A stretch of DNA of 64,000 nucleotides from Erpobdella octoculata (GCA_963978895.1 OZ022241.1:8524856-8588855), one strand, 5' to 3'; numbered from the stretch's first letter, positions 1-13,718 are shown. Numbers and translations: made by a program. The notes: generated from the sequence alone by a model not told the origin.

Positions 1-129
1 ATGGATTTAAAATTAAGATAAACTATCTAATTACAAATCAAAGCCGAATATATATTGCAGCACCTCTTCACCAGTACTGAGATAAGGGTGATTAATTAAC
101 TACTTCTGTCCCAGCTCCTTTCTACGGTG

Positions 130-246
130 GTTGCGGCTAATGCGGTTACTGCGGCTAATGCGGTTACTGCGGCTAATGCGGTTACTGCGGCTAATGCGGT
201 TACTGCGGCTAATGCGGTTACTGCGGCTAAAGCGGTTATTGCGGCT
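130..246. repeat. 18-bp minisatellite, six to seven units
   Basis: An 18-bp unit close to TGCGGCTAATGCGGTTAC is repeated head to tail with few mismatches. The last units carry AAAGCGG and CTGATC variants. On the minus strand the unit length keeps one frame open and reads as an alanine/threonine/valine repeat; I treat this as an artefact because it has no start, splice or domain context. Confidence 0.9.
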
Positions 247-1177
247 GATCTAATATGAGAATACCGAGAGCCGCTACGCCCACTAATCTTCTTTTTCCAT
301 CCACTTCCTAATAAGGTACTGCCATAAGTACTTCTTATGACACGTTCCTGAACTGAAAACTGCGCGCTACATGAATCTTCTTCTTTTTCTGTCATTCAAA
401 TAATTTAAAGATTGTTTTTATATTCTTGGAAGAATTTAAACGACATTAAATTCTCAGAAGTACAATTTCCGGCGATAAAAATTCAATCAGAGCAAGCATA
501 TAAATACTCTTGCGTGTCTTTCAATTTTTTGAGTTGAAATGAACTTGCAGACTGCAATTCAAAGAGATCTTTAAAGAGCTGCCCTTCATTAGTCGATGTG
601 ATTTGCTGACGGACGGATGGTAAATAGATAGATGAATGGATTCTTGGGTAATTTTTTTTAATTATTGTTGTATCTTAAATATGTACACAATTTATTTAAT
701 TTATATATACATATATTATTTAATTTATATAATTCATTTAACAATAACATTCGCATTATTTATAAGATTTTAAAATAGCTTATACCAACACTATATGCGC
801 ATCAACCTTTCATGCATTCAAACTTTAATCACCTCAAAAGAACTAAAAATATATGAATGTCAGCACATTTTAACTTCTGTCAGCACAACAGTGTGTGAAG
901 AACTTTTTTTTCTTTTATTTTTCTGTTTTAACAAAAAAATGAATTAATTGAAGCTTTTAAAAAAAATTGAAAGAAATTAATTGGCATTACAGAATGCTGG
1001 TTTAAAGTAAAATAAATTAACATGGTCTAGACTCTTTGTGGTTCAGAAGACTGAAGCATGTGTGAGAACCACTACAACAATTATAGGCAGTCGTTTATGG
1101 TGCCTGCCTCCCCACACCCACGCCTTCCTATGGATGCTTAATATATTTATTCAATTTTTTTTTCTTTTTAATTTAAG

Positions 1178-1252
1178 GCTGGTGGTGCTGATGACGATTG
1201 TGATAATGACAACGATGAGTTCGATTATAACCAAATTGATCGTATAAGTTAA
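1178..1252 (+). CDS. possible terminal exon of an unseen gene (acidic tail)
   Basis: A good 3' splice site (T-rich tract ending TTTAATTTAAG) is followed by 24 codons and a TAA. The product is strongly acidic, with the run DDDCDNDNDEFDYNQIDRIS at the C-terminus. No upstream exon is recognisable in the first 1.1 kb, so any parent gene would begin outside the window. The family is not recognised. The alternative is that this is chance open sequence downstream of a pyrimidine run. Confidence 0.22.
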   Translation, partial: AGGADDDCDNDNDEFDYNQIDRIS

Positions 1253-1549
1253 GCTAGCTGCGTCTTGAAGTCAGAGTGGACTTTTCTTGTATTTGCAAAT
1301 CCCTGATGTCTCGAACCTCTATTCGTGGATCATGATTTCTACGCGTGTTTGGCTCGGTCCTAGAAAACGTTGAAGATTCTGGAGATCATCAACAGTTTGT
1401 CCTCAGCTGGCTATAAAAAAGCAGACAGCCAGAAACCCGTCGTTTTTGTGACCATTGAATTCATGCTACTCCACGACTCCTCTGTAACTCAATGAAAGCA
1501 GTCAGACCGATTTTTTAAAGAAGTTAATATAATGACCGGAAATGATTCG

Positions 1550-1722
1550 GAATGGCCTGAGATGACCTGGGGTGACCTAAGATGACCTGGGATGACATGG
1601 GGTTACCTGGGTGACCTAAGATGACCTGGGATGACCTGAGATGACCTGAGATGACCTGAGATGACCTGGGGTGACCTGAGATGACTTGAAATGACATGGG
1701 ATGACTTCAAATGACCTGGAAC
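1550..1722. repeat. 10-bp minisatellite GATGACCTGR
   Basis: About seventeen degenerate copies of a 10-bp unit (GATGACCTGG, GGTGACCTAA, GATGACCTGA) run head to tail. No coding potential or other structure is seen around it. Confidence 0.85.
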
Positions 1723-2411
1723 TCATTAGTTAGAGCATTTGAAATTATTATAATAATTTTTCAGTGGCAGGTTGAAGATAAAAAAAACTTTAAAAATAAA
1801 AGCAAAAACGAAAAAAGTGTATTCTTGATTCAACTCGTTTTTATTATTAATGCAGCACTCAGTAACTTCAAAACAATTTCTCTAAAGAAGCAAAAAAGTG
1901 TTTTTTTATTTTGTTTTTTATATATTAAAATTTGCGCCAGTATCAAAATTAAATCAAAAAACTTTATTAAAAAAATCGTTTTAGTTCATGCTACCATGAT
2001 AATGATGCCGATGCCTAAGGCGGGAAATTTTCATTGCTCTCGATCAACAGTTTAGCAACCTTAACTGCATACTTATTTATAGATCTTGTTCTATCATCAG
2101 AACATAAACTCAGATTGAAATTGCGATTGGATATATTAAACTTAAGACATAAAACTTGTAGATTCTAACGATTTGATAATACCTTCTTAAAACCTAAAAC
2201 TGAAGTTGTCGGTTTGTAAAAAAAATAAGTTTACACTGGTTTTTATTTTTATAATTTGTACAGTTTCTTATATACCTATCAATTGATAGGAATTAAAATA
2301 AATTTTTTTATTTCCAGATACGTCGACGAAAAAGCAATGTGACTGAGTCATCGTCACCACCACCATCGATAGTTACAACAGCCGTTTTCACTCGAGCGCA
2401 ACACTGTCACC

Positions 2412-3869
2412 ATGGGCTGCTTATGTCTTAGAAAGGCAAAGGGGGACACCAACTGTAACATCATTGCTAATGGAAATGCCAGTTATCTCGATGTAAATTT
2501 ATCTTAAAATAGTTTTTTTTTTAAATAAGTTTAACTTTTCTAAATCAAAATAATTTTGTATTAGTTTTCTTTTCTTCGATAAATGGTCATATGCCGCATG
2601 AAGATAAAACCAAAAAATAATTTTTTTTTAATGATGACAGTGCGAAAATTTTTAGATAAAATTATTTAAAAACTCTTTAATTCACTCGTTTGAGATGATT
2701 GGGTTTTGAAGTTTGAAAATTTTGTGAAATTACCTTGAAATTATATTTTGAATTAAATCGTATAATTTCATCATCCGTTATTACCAGCTGTTTTTTTTAT
2801 ATTATCTTTATAATGTTATGAAAATTTAAATGAACCTGAAAATAATCCGAGTAAAATTTCATCATACAAATAGGAGCATCATTTCAAGAATTCCTTTAAG
2901 GGCCATACTTTTTCAGAGAATTTATTCTGCACAATTTTTCTATAACAAATTTATACTTTTGCATCCAAAAAATAGCTGATGACCCGGGGGTGGGGAGTAG
3001 TCGGGGGTACATTTTCCAATTTTTCTTACTCTATACACTTTTACCTCAAAAATTTGCTGATGACCGTGAGGGGGTACATTTAAAAAAATCCGATAACTTT
3101 GTCTTTATTTATTTTACATCCAAAACTTTTCATTTTAAAAAATCCTTGGGAGCAATAATTTAGAGTCAAAATTGTGATATTTACATTTCATTATTGGCAA
3201 AACCACAATTATGATTATAATAATAATTAAATTGAATAAATTGTCAATAATAACAAAAATAATTAATGATATTATTATTTTAAACTGTCATATAACTAGA
3301 TTAAATATTTTCATCTTCAGGCCACTCTGACACACCAGCAGAAAAGAATCCTACGCGACAACTGGACGATTCTATCATCTGACCTTGAAGAAAAAGGAAA
3401 GAAAATCTTCTTGAAAATTTTCGATAAAAATCCTTTCATAAAAGGTCTTTTCCCCTTCCGTCATTTAGAGGGAGACGAGCTGAAAAACGACTCCACGTTC
3501 AGAGCTCACGCGCAACGTTTTACGAACACGCTGGGCCTGGTCATGGAGAACTTGGACAGGTACAGAGAGGAAGTTGCCCCACAGTTGGTAGCTCTCGGCC
3601 GACGCCACGCCTGCTTTCCGGGGTTTAAACCATCTTACTTCAATCACTTTGAGGAGGCGATGCTGGATGTTTTCAAGCAGGAATTGGGACCGATGCTTTT
3701 CGATGCTAAGTCTGTTGAAGCTTGGAGGGTGATTTTCAGGTTCATACTCATGGAGCTGAAGAGAGGTTTCACTCTAGCCTTGAGAGACAGATCGAAGCTG
3801 CAGAGAGAGCAGCAGAATCATGCTGGTCTCTCACATCTTTTGTGCAGGAAGACCCAGAAACTTCATTAG
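2412..3869 (+). CDS. globin, globin X-like, N-terminally acylated (2 exons)
   Basis: A haem-binding globin of about 209 residues. Exon 1 is 2412-2492 (27 codons, phase 0) and exon 2 is 3321-3869. The start ATG at 2412 gives Met-Gly-Cys-Leu-Cys, the N-myristoylation plus palmitoylation pattern known from globin X proteins, so membrane attachment is inferred. Exon 2 carries the whole fold: A-helix Trp42, CD1 Phe73 in LFPF, distal His90 in RAHAQRF, proximal His123 in GRRHACF, and Trp162. The exon containing the start has an acceptor at 2318 (TTTCCAG), so 2319-2411 is probably 5' UTR and an upstream untranslated exon is likely. The usual globin introns at B12.2 and G7.0 are absent. The tail after helix H is basic. 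Globin X is chosen over neuroglobin because of the acylation motif; an annelid/mollusc-type cellular globin is possible. Confidence 0.85.
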
Positions 3870-6570
3870 TCGCTTGAATACGAAACAAAAGTTGCACAAA
3901 TATTCATCAATACAGCTGTGCACAAAATCTTTTTTATGTTACAGGACGCCCACTGCACTAAATGGCCAAGCAACAAAAATTCATTGCCAGACGAATTAGC
4001 ATGCCAAACTTAAGCTAGCTGAGGATTTATTGTTTTGCCTTGCAAGACCATTCGATATGAAATTTAAAAATTCATATGACCATTTTCTGATACTTTGCTA
4101 TATAAAAGAGTATCGACATAATGCATCGGAATGTGGATATTTACTACTATTATTATTATTATTATTTATAATACGCCTATTTCTTACTAAGCTCAATGAA
4201 GCTCATCCTCAACATGTCCCCCAAAAATGATACTCTGATATCTGTGGTAAAAAAACACCCCATTTGTACCTTGAAATAATATGACTTCTGCCCAGAAATT
4301 TACATCCGTACCGGCAAGACCAATTTTATGTGTAAACATGTTAACAGCACATCTCTAGTATTCTCTAGTAGTAGAAGCGGAAATGCAGGTTCGAACTCAC
4401 GAAGCTTGAAGCGCGTCATTAAGTATATTTATGTGACTGTATAAATCTACCGCTTGCATTGATGTAAAGCTAAATGGACGTTGAGAGTTCTGTAAATCTT
4501 AGCTTGATGAAAACAAACATAGCTGGCAATCGTTTATGAGAAACAAAATGGCCAGAAGATGTCTGTGATCGTTTATGAGAAACAAAATGGTCAGAAGATG
4601 TCTGTGTGCTTGTTCCACGTTGTGTGCTTAAATATTTTTATTTTTTCGATATGAAGGAAGTTTAACTTTTGCGCATTAGCATATTTTACTTTTCGAAAAA
4701 ATTAAATTTGATATTGCGTTTCTTATTTAGTGTTATATTTTTATAGCGCTATACTTTACAAAATAGAGTTTCAATTTTGAACTTATAGGTGTCGCCAATG
4801 CATTGCCTGTTTTTTTTCAGTGTTTATTTTGTCTACCAAATATTTGCATAATTAATTTTTTAAGACAAAAAATCTGATCCACTTGATTGGTATACTTCCT
4901 GAACGTGTTTTCATGCCATCTTTCATAAATATGACAAAGAAAAAATTAAAACCATTAACACAAGAAGTGAAATAAGCATTTAAAGCACGAATATTAAACA
5001 AATAAATCTTCAACAAATAATAGTCACAGTTATAATGATATAACGAATAATAAATATGACAAACAACATGTAAACACTTCAATGAATGCTCGGAAATATT
5101 ACCGTCCCTGGGGGATCGAGTCTGGTCAGAAAATAACAGACACCTCCATTTCTCCATTGTATAAAGAGCGGAGAACTGATTGAAATTGAGCCTAGGCTCC
5201 GCAAAAGAAAATTGTGCAACGCTGCCTCTTCTGGGGTCGAACCAGGCATTTCAGTACTTCCGGATTGGCCCTCTAAATACAAATGTTCATGAAACTACAC
5301 TACACGATTCATACACATACACACGCACGCACACACACACACACACACACACACAAGCATATCGTCTAAATTATCTAGCGTTGATTGCGTAGTCTTAAAA
5401 ATAATATGTATAAATAAACATCAGGTTTAAGTATCTGTATGAGGTTAAACCCTCCAAATTAAAAGAAAATTCATAGTTTTCCATCAGCCAAAAAGTCCAT
5501 AGAACCAAAAAACAAAAACGAGGCATTCATCTGCTTGCAACTTTGCAACATCAGACGCATTTATTGTCAGTGTAGTTGTAATTAAATTCTACTAAGACCA
5601 ATTAATGACTAGTCTGCAGGCGCGTAAGCAGTAATTTCTGACGGGGGGACATTTTTGCAAAAAAAGAGATCATTTAGCAGGGATATCACCCCCCTCCAGT
5701 AATAAATATTTAGCCACTTAACAGACATTTTAGAACAAAAAACGTTTTTTGGCTAAGCTTTTGCAATTTGCACATTTTTATTTTAAAAAATAACTTACTT
5801 TCAGGTGTTCATATAATAACATCTATTAGAGAATCCACAGCCCTACCTGAATATAAAATTAAATTAAAAATATACTTGCTTTCTACAATAGTACAATAGC
5901 TTACTTTTCCTACGCGATCGCTTTCGATCAAAATTTGTTTTGTTTTAAGCGATTAATAAATGATGATAAATACCAAACCGGAAAATTTTGCCACCCACTT
6001 AACATAGGCAAATAGTGTTGGGAAAAGTGCCCAAGTACCCTGTTGTTCAGCTAAAAATTGTCGAAATTTCCAACGTGGGTGGGAAACATTCGCCCCCCTC
6101 TGGCTACGCACCTGCTAGTCTGCAACTTCTTTATTCATTATATTCACTGCTGTTGCTGTGGCTAAACGCTGATTAAATTCTCGTCAGCCCTTTGAAGTCA
6201 AAAATAATACCTCGTTGCGTTGAAACAATTTAAAGACAAGTAAGTAGCCTTCGGGGCTTAAACAGGATTCCGCAGAAAATCATAATTGTGTATCACAAAA
6301 GAAAGTTTAATTATATTAATTCAATGACACTAACGATATTTTAAACAAGTAAATGGAAAAACGAGTTTTTTAACACAAACTTTGATTTCAATGTGTGTCT
6401 GTGAGTATGTGTATGAATACGAAAGATGTTCAAATCACTTTTTTTCAATTGAATCATGTATTGTCATCCAATATAAAGATATGCTGAAAGTTTCAGCTTC
6501 CTAGCTAGTCAAAATGCTGGTAAAATTTTACTTGCAAGATATGCGTACAGAGAAAGTCACACTCACTAAC
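3870..6570. other. intergenic, no gene seen
   Basis: AT-rich sequence without a convincing exon. It holds a tandem duplication of about 43 bp at 4527-4613 (ATCGTTTATGAGAAACAAAA repeated), a CA dinucleotide run at 5318-5356, and a box-B-like GGTTCGACCCC on the minus strand near 5235-5245 that may be a decayed tRNA-derived SINE. Blocks of G-rich sequence near 5640 and 6070 resemble other interspersed G-rich patches in the window. Confidence 0.6.
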
Positions 6571-6574
6571 AGAG

Positions 6575-6935
6575 ATTCTAACCTAAATAAAAATTTGTCA
6601 TAAAATATTTAAAAAAAATTAAAATACCACGTTTTTGTGAACTAAAAAAAATTTTTTTCTCTCGGCTGTGTGAGAAATGTCTTGATGGAGGCATGCATTA
6701 ATTGTGGACATTCGTATAACAAACAAGCCGTACATTTTTCAAACTTAAAACGTAGGGGGCCATTTATATTTAAAAAAGCAATCTATCCTGTTTATTAAAA
6801 TATTTAAAAAAAACTTCAAAAATTCCACGTTTTTGTGAACTAAAAAAAACATTATTTTTTTCTGGGCTGTGTGAGAAATATCTTAATGGAGGCATGCGTT
6901 AATTGTGGACATTCGTATAACAAACAAGCCAAAAA
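6575..6935. repeat. tandem duplication of about 140 bp
   Basis: Two diverged direct copies, near 6597-6732 and 6803-6932, share CCACGTTTTTGTGAACTAAA, GGCTGTGTGAGAAAT and GGACATTCGTATAACAAACA, with about 205 bp between starts. No open reading frame is shared. It may be part of an unrecognised interspersed element. Confidence 0.75.
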
Positions 6936-7159
6936 GTTTCAACACTAACACTTACAACGTGGGACGCCTCTAACTCACGCTATGTTTCCTTATAATATAT
7001 ATCATAAAACATATATCTTCGATAGTTATTAAATTAGCTAGTGACGGATTGTACGCCGTACAACTTATAATACTATCGAGCATTGATTCGTACCAATTCA
7101 TAGTCGAGTGTTGTGTTCAACATACCCCAACAAAAGCGCTTAACAACCACTGTTTTTGG

Positions 7160-7341
7160 CGGTGGAAGTGGCGCAGATGGTAAGGTAGTTGGCATGATGC
7201 GAGGCGGTGTTGCCGATCCGACAGTCGTGGGTTCGAGTCTGAAGTTGAGACATGTATATTTGCGTTATTTCGTGGTGGATTGTACGCCATCCAAGTTTCT
7301 GATATATGTGGCTCGTAAAAACATATCAATGCTATGTTTCC

Positions 7342-7345
<4 letters not shown>
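7160..7345 (+). mobile_element. tRNA-derived SINE, probable
   Basis: A Pol III promoter pair is visible: box A-like GTGGCGCAGATGG at 7168-7180 and box B-like GGTTCGAGTC at 7230-7239. An unrelated 3' part ends at a TA array. The body shares GGATTGTACGCC and CTATGTTTCCTTATAATATA with 6979-7055, so a second, partial copy or a flanking duplication lies just upstream. No cloverleaf good enough for a functional tRNA is seen. Confidence 0.55.
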
Positions 7346-8674
<1,329 letters not shown>

Positions 8675-8970
8675 TCTATATATATAAAAATGAATGTTTG
8701 TATATATGTATATATGTTTATATGTTTATATGTTAATGTCCTTTATGCATTGCTACACCATTCATCCGATCGTAATGAAATTTTCACACAACCTTGAGAG
8801 TCAATGGAAATCAAAAATAAAAAAAAAATTTTTGAAATCCGTCACAAAATGAGCGGAGCGGAGCGGGTTAGCGAGCGGGAACTATATATATATGTATGTG
8901 CGTATGTATGTGTGTATGTATGTATGTGTATGTGCATGTATGTGTGTCTGTGTGTGTGTTTATGTATGTA
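8675..8970 (+). mobile_element. Helitron-like element, 5' half
   Basis: It begins TCTATATATATAAAAATGAA after an A, the expected Helitron 5' TC end, and follows the 500-bp copy at 48238 almost base for base through the core (CATTCATCCGATCGTAATGA, TCCGTCACAAAATGAGCGGA) into a TATGTATG array. It then stops at the 3' end of an inverted copy, so its own 3' terminus is absent. Confidence 0.7.
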
Positions 8971-9393
8971 CTAGCGGAGATACCCGGCGTTGCCCAGGTT
9001 TTTTGAGGTTTTTCTAATGTTTGTCTCTTTCTCTCCCGTTTCCTTTCCCACCTGCTTTCCCACTCCTGTTAGCTTTTCCGTTTTCGGTCGTTTTCCCACT
9101 GCCGGTCGCTTTCCCGCTCCCGGTCGCTTTCCCGCTCCCGGTCGCTTTCCCGCTCCCGGTCGCTTTCCCGCTCCCGGTCGCTTTCCCGCTCCCGGTCGCT
9201 TTCCCGCTCCCGGTCGCTTTCCCGCTCCCGGTCGTTTTCCCGTCCCGGTCGCTGCCCCGTTCCCGCTCACGTTTGCTCTCCCATTCCCGCTCACGCTTGC
9301 TTTTCTGTTCCCGCTCGCTGTCCGTTCCGGGTGCTTTCCCGTTTCTATAATAGACAAACTAACCCACAAACATTCATATATATATATATATAT
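8971..9393 (-). mobile_element. Helitron-like element, inverted, nearly complete
   Basis: On the minus strand the 3' end reads CTGGGCAACGCCGGGTATC then CGCTAG followed by T. The body is dominated by about nine near-perfect 18-bp units (plus-strand CGCTTTCCCGCTCCCGGT) at 9080-9245, and the 5' side has ATGAATGTTTGTGGGTTAG next to a TA tract. The initial TC is mutated. It lacks the conserved core found in the 48238 copy, so it is an internally deleted or variant member. Confidence 0.65.
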
Positions 9394-9439
9394 AGTCTTA
9401 GCAAATCTATTTTGCGTTTTATAGGCTAACAGAAGTTAT

Positions 9440-9935
9440 GAAAGAATGTAAAAGAGAAAATGAGCGGGAACGGAAACGGGAACGGGAGAGCTACCGTGAC
9501 CGGGAATGGGAGAGCAAGCATGACCGGGAACGGGAGAGCAAGCGTGAGCGGGAACGGGAAAGCGACCGGAAACGGGAAAGCGACCGGGAACGGGAAAGCG
9601 ACCGGGAACGGGAAAGCGACCGAGAACGGGAAAGCGACCGGGAACGGGAAAGCGACCGGGAACGCGGAAAGCGACCGGGAACGCGGAAAGCGACCGGGAA
9701 CGCGGAAAGCGACTGGAATCGGGAGAGCAAGCTTGGAAGGAAACGCGAGCAAGAGAGAAAATCGATAACAGAACTTCTGAGCGGGAAAGCGACCGGGAGC
9801 TGGAAAACGACCGAGAGCGGAAAAGCGACCGGGAACGCTACGAAAACGGGAAAGTGGAGAAGGGAACGGGAGCGAGAGAGACAAACATTAAAAAAACCTC
9901 TAAAAACCCCGGGCAACGCCGGGTAACCCCGCTAG
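9440..9935 (+). mobile_element. Helitron-like element, 5'-truncated
   Basis: Minisatellite units of 18 bp occupy 9465-9720, followed by AAACCTCTAAAAACC, the hairpin CCCGG-GCAACG-CCGGG, and the terminal GCTAG followed by T at 9936. Three neighbouring units carry an extra C (AACGCGG), which shows local spreading of a variant unit. Confidence 0.7.
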
Positions 9936-11638
9936 TAATATATATAATATAAATCTTGGACAAACAGAATGAATGAAAGAAAGACAGAAAGACAGACAGA
10001 CAAGAAAGCAAATTAAGAAAATAGTGGTAAAATATAATAAAACATACTTAAAACTACGCTTATATTAAAAAATCATTTAAAAGTATAAAATCACTTTATC
10101 TATAGTCTATAAGCAAAAAGTCAATAGGTGCTTCTTGGGGGATTCAAATTATGCTAACTAATTAACGCATCATTTCTTCAAAGAAAAGCAATCCCTCTTT
10201 TGTTTATAATTAAAGTTTACTATTTATCCTTATTCATGCATTTTTAATAATTGCGTGGTTTTTTAAGACTTTTAAGTATAACTTTATTTTCTATTTTTAG
10301 TCTTTAAATTTGAATAAGAAAAAGCTCTTCCGATATAATGTACGGAAGTTAAACAGTGAACACCTGTTTTCTGCCTAACGGCAGATGGCAAGTTACCACT
10401 CTATTGAGCTAGTTAGCCTCTCTTGGATTATGTATGCAAATAATAATTGAATACATAGCTAAAATTAATGACTCAAAGAGTAATTGTCAATTGAGATCTA
10501 AAAGTGTTCAGACCTTAAATTATTACATAAAAATTGATAGATAAATAAATAAATACGTGACAATACGTCTGCAAGATATCTCGATGGTTGGACAACGGAA
10601 AAGTATTGAAAAATCTAAGAGAAAGCGTATGCCATAGTCGCATTTTCGTCTGCTAATGTAATCGTGATGTTGCAGGGAACTTTCCCATTAATAGCGTTGG
10701 GTTTTTACAACCCAAAACAGAACTATTAATGACGGTCTACTTCTTAATGAGACTTGACAAGACTAAAATAATCAAATAGATTGTTGATCAAAACAAGTTA
10801 GCCTAGAAATTAGATTGTGAAGACAAGGGTGCCGTGGCGCAGTAGTAAAGTAATAATTGGGGATCTGTTGGGTTAGGAGACAATCTCTTCCTAGCGCTAG
10901 ATGGAGAGTCAGTGCGTATCTGCAATAGTATTACTTTTTTAGTAACTTGTAATATTACATTTATAATAAAGTGATGTGTAATACTACTTGTATCGAGAAA
11001 CTTTAACAAACTTTGCATGATTTTAGTAACTTGTAATATTACATATTACATTTATAATAAAGTGATGTGTAATACTACTTTTATTGAGAAACTTTAACAA
11101 ACTTTGCATGATTTTGTCGGTATATTTGGTAATAAATATTACACAGCAAATAAAAAGGTTTTTCACAATTTTATTATGTTCAACATAATTTGAAGTACAA
11201 TCATAGGCGTAGGAGACGGGGGGCAAATTCCCCCCCTCCCCAAAAAAAAATTTTGTCTCTCAATTTTTCGGGTAAGCGGAGGCTTTTCAACGTTGATAAA
11301 ATAACGCATTTGCTGCTTTTCGAAAGTGAATAAATTATTAAACTATTATTCTCGTTGAATTTCTAGATGGAATCAAATGAAAGTGACTCAGCAGAGCTTA
11401 TGAATTGAAATCACACACAGTGACATGCCAATTTTTTGGGCAAGCGGATGTCTCTCAATCTTGAAAAAAATAACGCATTAAGGAATGCATTTCAAACAGC
11501 CATTTAACTTTTAAGGAGGCACAACAGCCACGGACAAAGAAGCCATCTCAGCAACTACCGGCACTGGTGGGCGAAAGAAGTGGTGGTGATCAACATTTTC
11601 ACTCTGAGCAAGACTATTACCGTGTTTCAGCTTATTAC
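9936..11638. other. intergenic with tRNA-like pieces and a 90-bp duplication
   Basis: No gene is seen. A tRNA-like box A (TAGCTCAATAGAGTGGT, minus strand, near 10398-10414) and a box-A-like GTGGCGCAGTAG at 10834-10845 suggest decayed SINE heads. Box B is poor in both. Two direct copies of about 85 bp lie at 10930-11022 and 11023-11115 (shared AATAAAGTGATGTGTAATAC and GAGAAACTTTAACAAACTTT). A G-rich patch lies near 11216-11250. Confidence 0.55.
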
Positions 11639-12137
11639 TCAAGTCTGGATATGGTGACTAAATATGAGGAAGTTCAGAAGTATAGAGAATAAACAGTAAA
11701 AGACCAGGAATAGAGCCTTGTGAGGAACACCATAATTTAAAGATACAGGAGTAGATTTAAAAGATTCAATAGATATATAGGAAAATCTACCAGATACATA
11801 GATAAGATTTAACCCACAGGAGTGCTTCACTAGTTATATTAAAAGATTTATCTAGTACATCCAACAACAGTGAGTGATCAACTGTATCAAATGCAGATGA
11901 AAAATCAAGACAAAGAAGAAGATTAGAGAGGCCAGAGTCAGAAAAAACAATGAGGTCATTAGGAAGGTTAAGTAGAGCAGTTTCAGTAGAGTGGTCAGGT
12001 CTAAAGCCAGATTGAGAAGAAGGAAGAAGTGAGAAAGCAGTTAGATTTGTTAAATATTTACCAAAAATTATAAAACTCGCCTGGCCGTAGTAACATTTTA
12101 AAATATTGTCCGTACCAGTTCCGGGTTGGGGCGTCAT
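11639..12137 (-). pseudogene. non-LTR retrotransposon reverse transcriptase fragment
   Basis: The minus strand encodes pieces of a LINE reverse transcriptase of the CR1/jockey-like group: SQSGFRPDHSTETALL, then LDFSSAFDTVDHSLLLDVLD, then WVKSYL (12137-11787). After a frameshift it continues as STPVSLNYGVPHKALFLVFY (within 11830-11639). The GVPQGS motif is degraded to GVPHKA, and the YADD catalytic box and C-terminal domain are absent. It is a dead 5'- and 3'-truncated copy. Confidence 0.85.
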
Positions 12138-13718
12138 TTGCAGTTGCGATCTTCAGAAATTTTTTTGGAATAGTTACTACTCCCCGTCATCTAAGAGAAA
12201 AAAGTTGACAAGTCCAAACCGCAGACCTCCCATTGTAAGTGAAAGAGGTGATAAAGCAAGCATAAAAATGCACCTATCTGGAAGGAACCCATTCCCTTTC
12301 TCCCCAAAAGTAAAACCATACCTTAGCGACTTGCCTCTTAGCAGAAGTGTTGTTTGCACGAAAACGAGAGTAGGTATACATAAGATACGCTATGGCATTT
12401 TCATCTGAGCGTATAATAATGTATTTTAAGGAAATGGGCATTTACAAGAAATCCGGCGATAACAATTAATGCATGACTCACGACGCTGTATACTACCCTA
12501 CCTATATAAAGACATTCAAGAATTCGTTCATTTATTTTTTAAGATACAGACGTTAAACAAACCACACACACTCGTTCATTTATTGACTAATCTGTTAAAA
12601 ACTTAGCATGCCTATCTTTGTGCAATATCACATAATGTGTACTACATGTTGCTGAGTTCCTATACGACGACAACCGCCTACATATAATCAATTTTAAGGC
12701 ATGTGCTTTTTTTGCAGCTGTCGTTTCGTGTAATTTACAAACGAAAATATAGCTTAATCTACAAAACAAATTGCGTCACTCATTGGATTAAATAAATGTA
12801 CTAAGAAATACCTGAACACTGATTCGGATGTAAGGCAACATCAAATCCAACTGATTGGGGAGAGAACCAGCCGTTTGTCGTTTTGAATCATCTACTTTTT
12901 TCAGTTCTTTTTATTTCAAGCGGTTAACCAATTATTGTCACTAGACTTTTATCGTATATTGACGTTGTTTAGCTGCATAATGCTTCGTATTATGTATATA
13001 TAGCATGTTTTATTAGATAACCGATCTTTTCATCAACACACTTTGTCAACTTAGCGTTAATTTATAATGATTTAAGAGACCACGTAATCGTAGATCACAT
13101 AATAGTCGAGTGATATGAAATAAATCAAAGAGTTATTTGTTACGTTTTAGTTATATTATATAACATGAATTTCTCAGAGTTCTTGAGACTGCACGACACT
13201 TATATCACATAAGCCATTTTGTAGCTATTCTTTCTGTATGATCATGTTGATGCTAATTTGTTAATTAGCTCAGCAACTTTTCATCGAAATGATAAAATAA
13301 AATAGAACCAACAAGTAAAAATCTGATTCAATTTAAAAGTTGAAATAAAAGTGCTGACATCGTCAACAAGTTGTTTATATTGAAACAGTTTATTATTAGA
13401 CTTATTCATCGTTTTCTGTTCTTGGTGCTTTTGTTTTTGTCTGTTTTTGATTTTTCATCGAAGTTATGCTTGTTTTTTTGTAAAATAATTTTTGCTACTT
13501 GAAGAAAAAAATGTTACGAAGGTTATTTAGTTTCTAATTGGTTTTGCGTTAGTAATGTTTAGTTAAGTTTAGTCTTAGTCGCTGCCAATCAGTCGGTGTT
13601 TTTTGAGGTGAAGGCTAACTAACTAATTACCCATCGTGACGATTCCATTTTTTTAAATCTGATACCTTCATCTTCAAGCTTTTTCTTATCTTTCAAGTTT
13701 AAATGTTAACGAAATTTG
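12138..13718. other. upstream region of FMNL, nothing recognised
   Basis: No exon, repeat array or transposon end could be supported. The FMNL promoter and any non-coding first exon would be expected here. TTTCTTATCTTTCAAG at 13685-13700 could be the acceptor of an untranslated first intron just before the FMNL start. Confidence 0.4.

Noticed and set aside
96..395. Minus-strand Ala/Val/Thr repeat protein
   Set aside because: 18-bp minisatellite with short non-repetitive flanks; no exon signals or family match.
4852..5282. Minus-strand open frames of 67-101 codons as small genes
   Set aside because: Composition follows AT content; no conserved motif, start context or splice support.
7166..7245. 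Functional tRNA gene
   Set aside because: Box A and box B are present, but arms do not pair into a cloverleaf; it is followed by unrelated sequence as in SINEs.
8971..9926. Repeat proteins with periodic Pro-Ala-Pro-Gly-Arg or Arg-Glu-Ser units
   Set aside because: Same minisatellite read in different frames; the units belong to the Helitron pieces.
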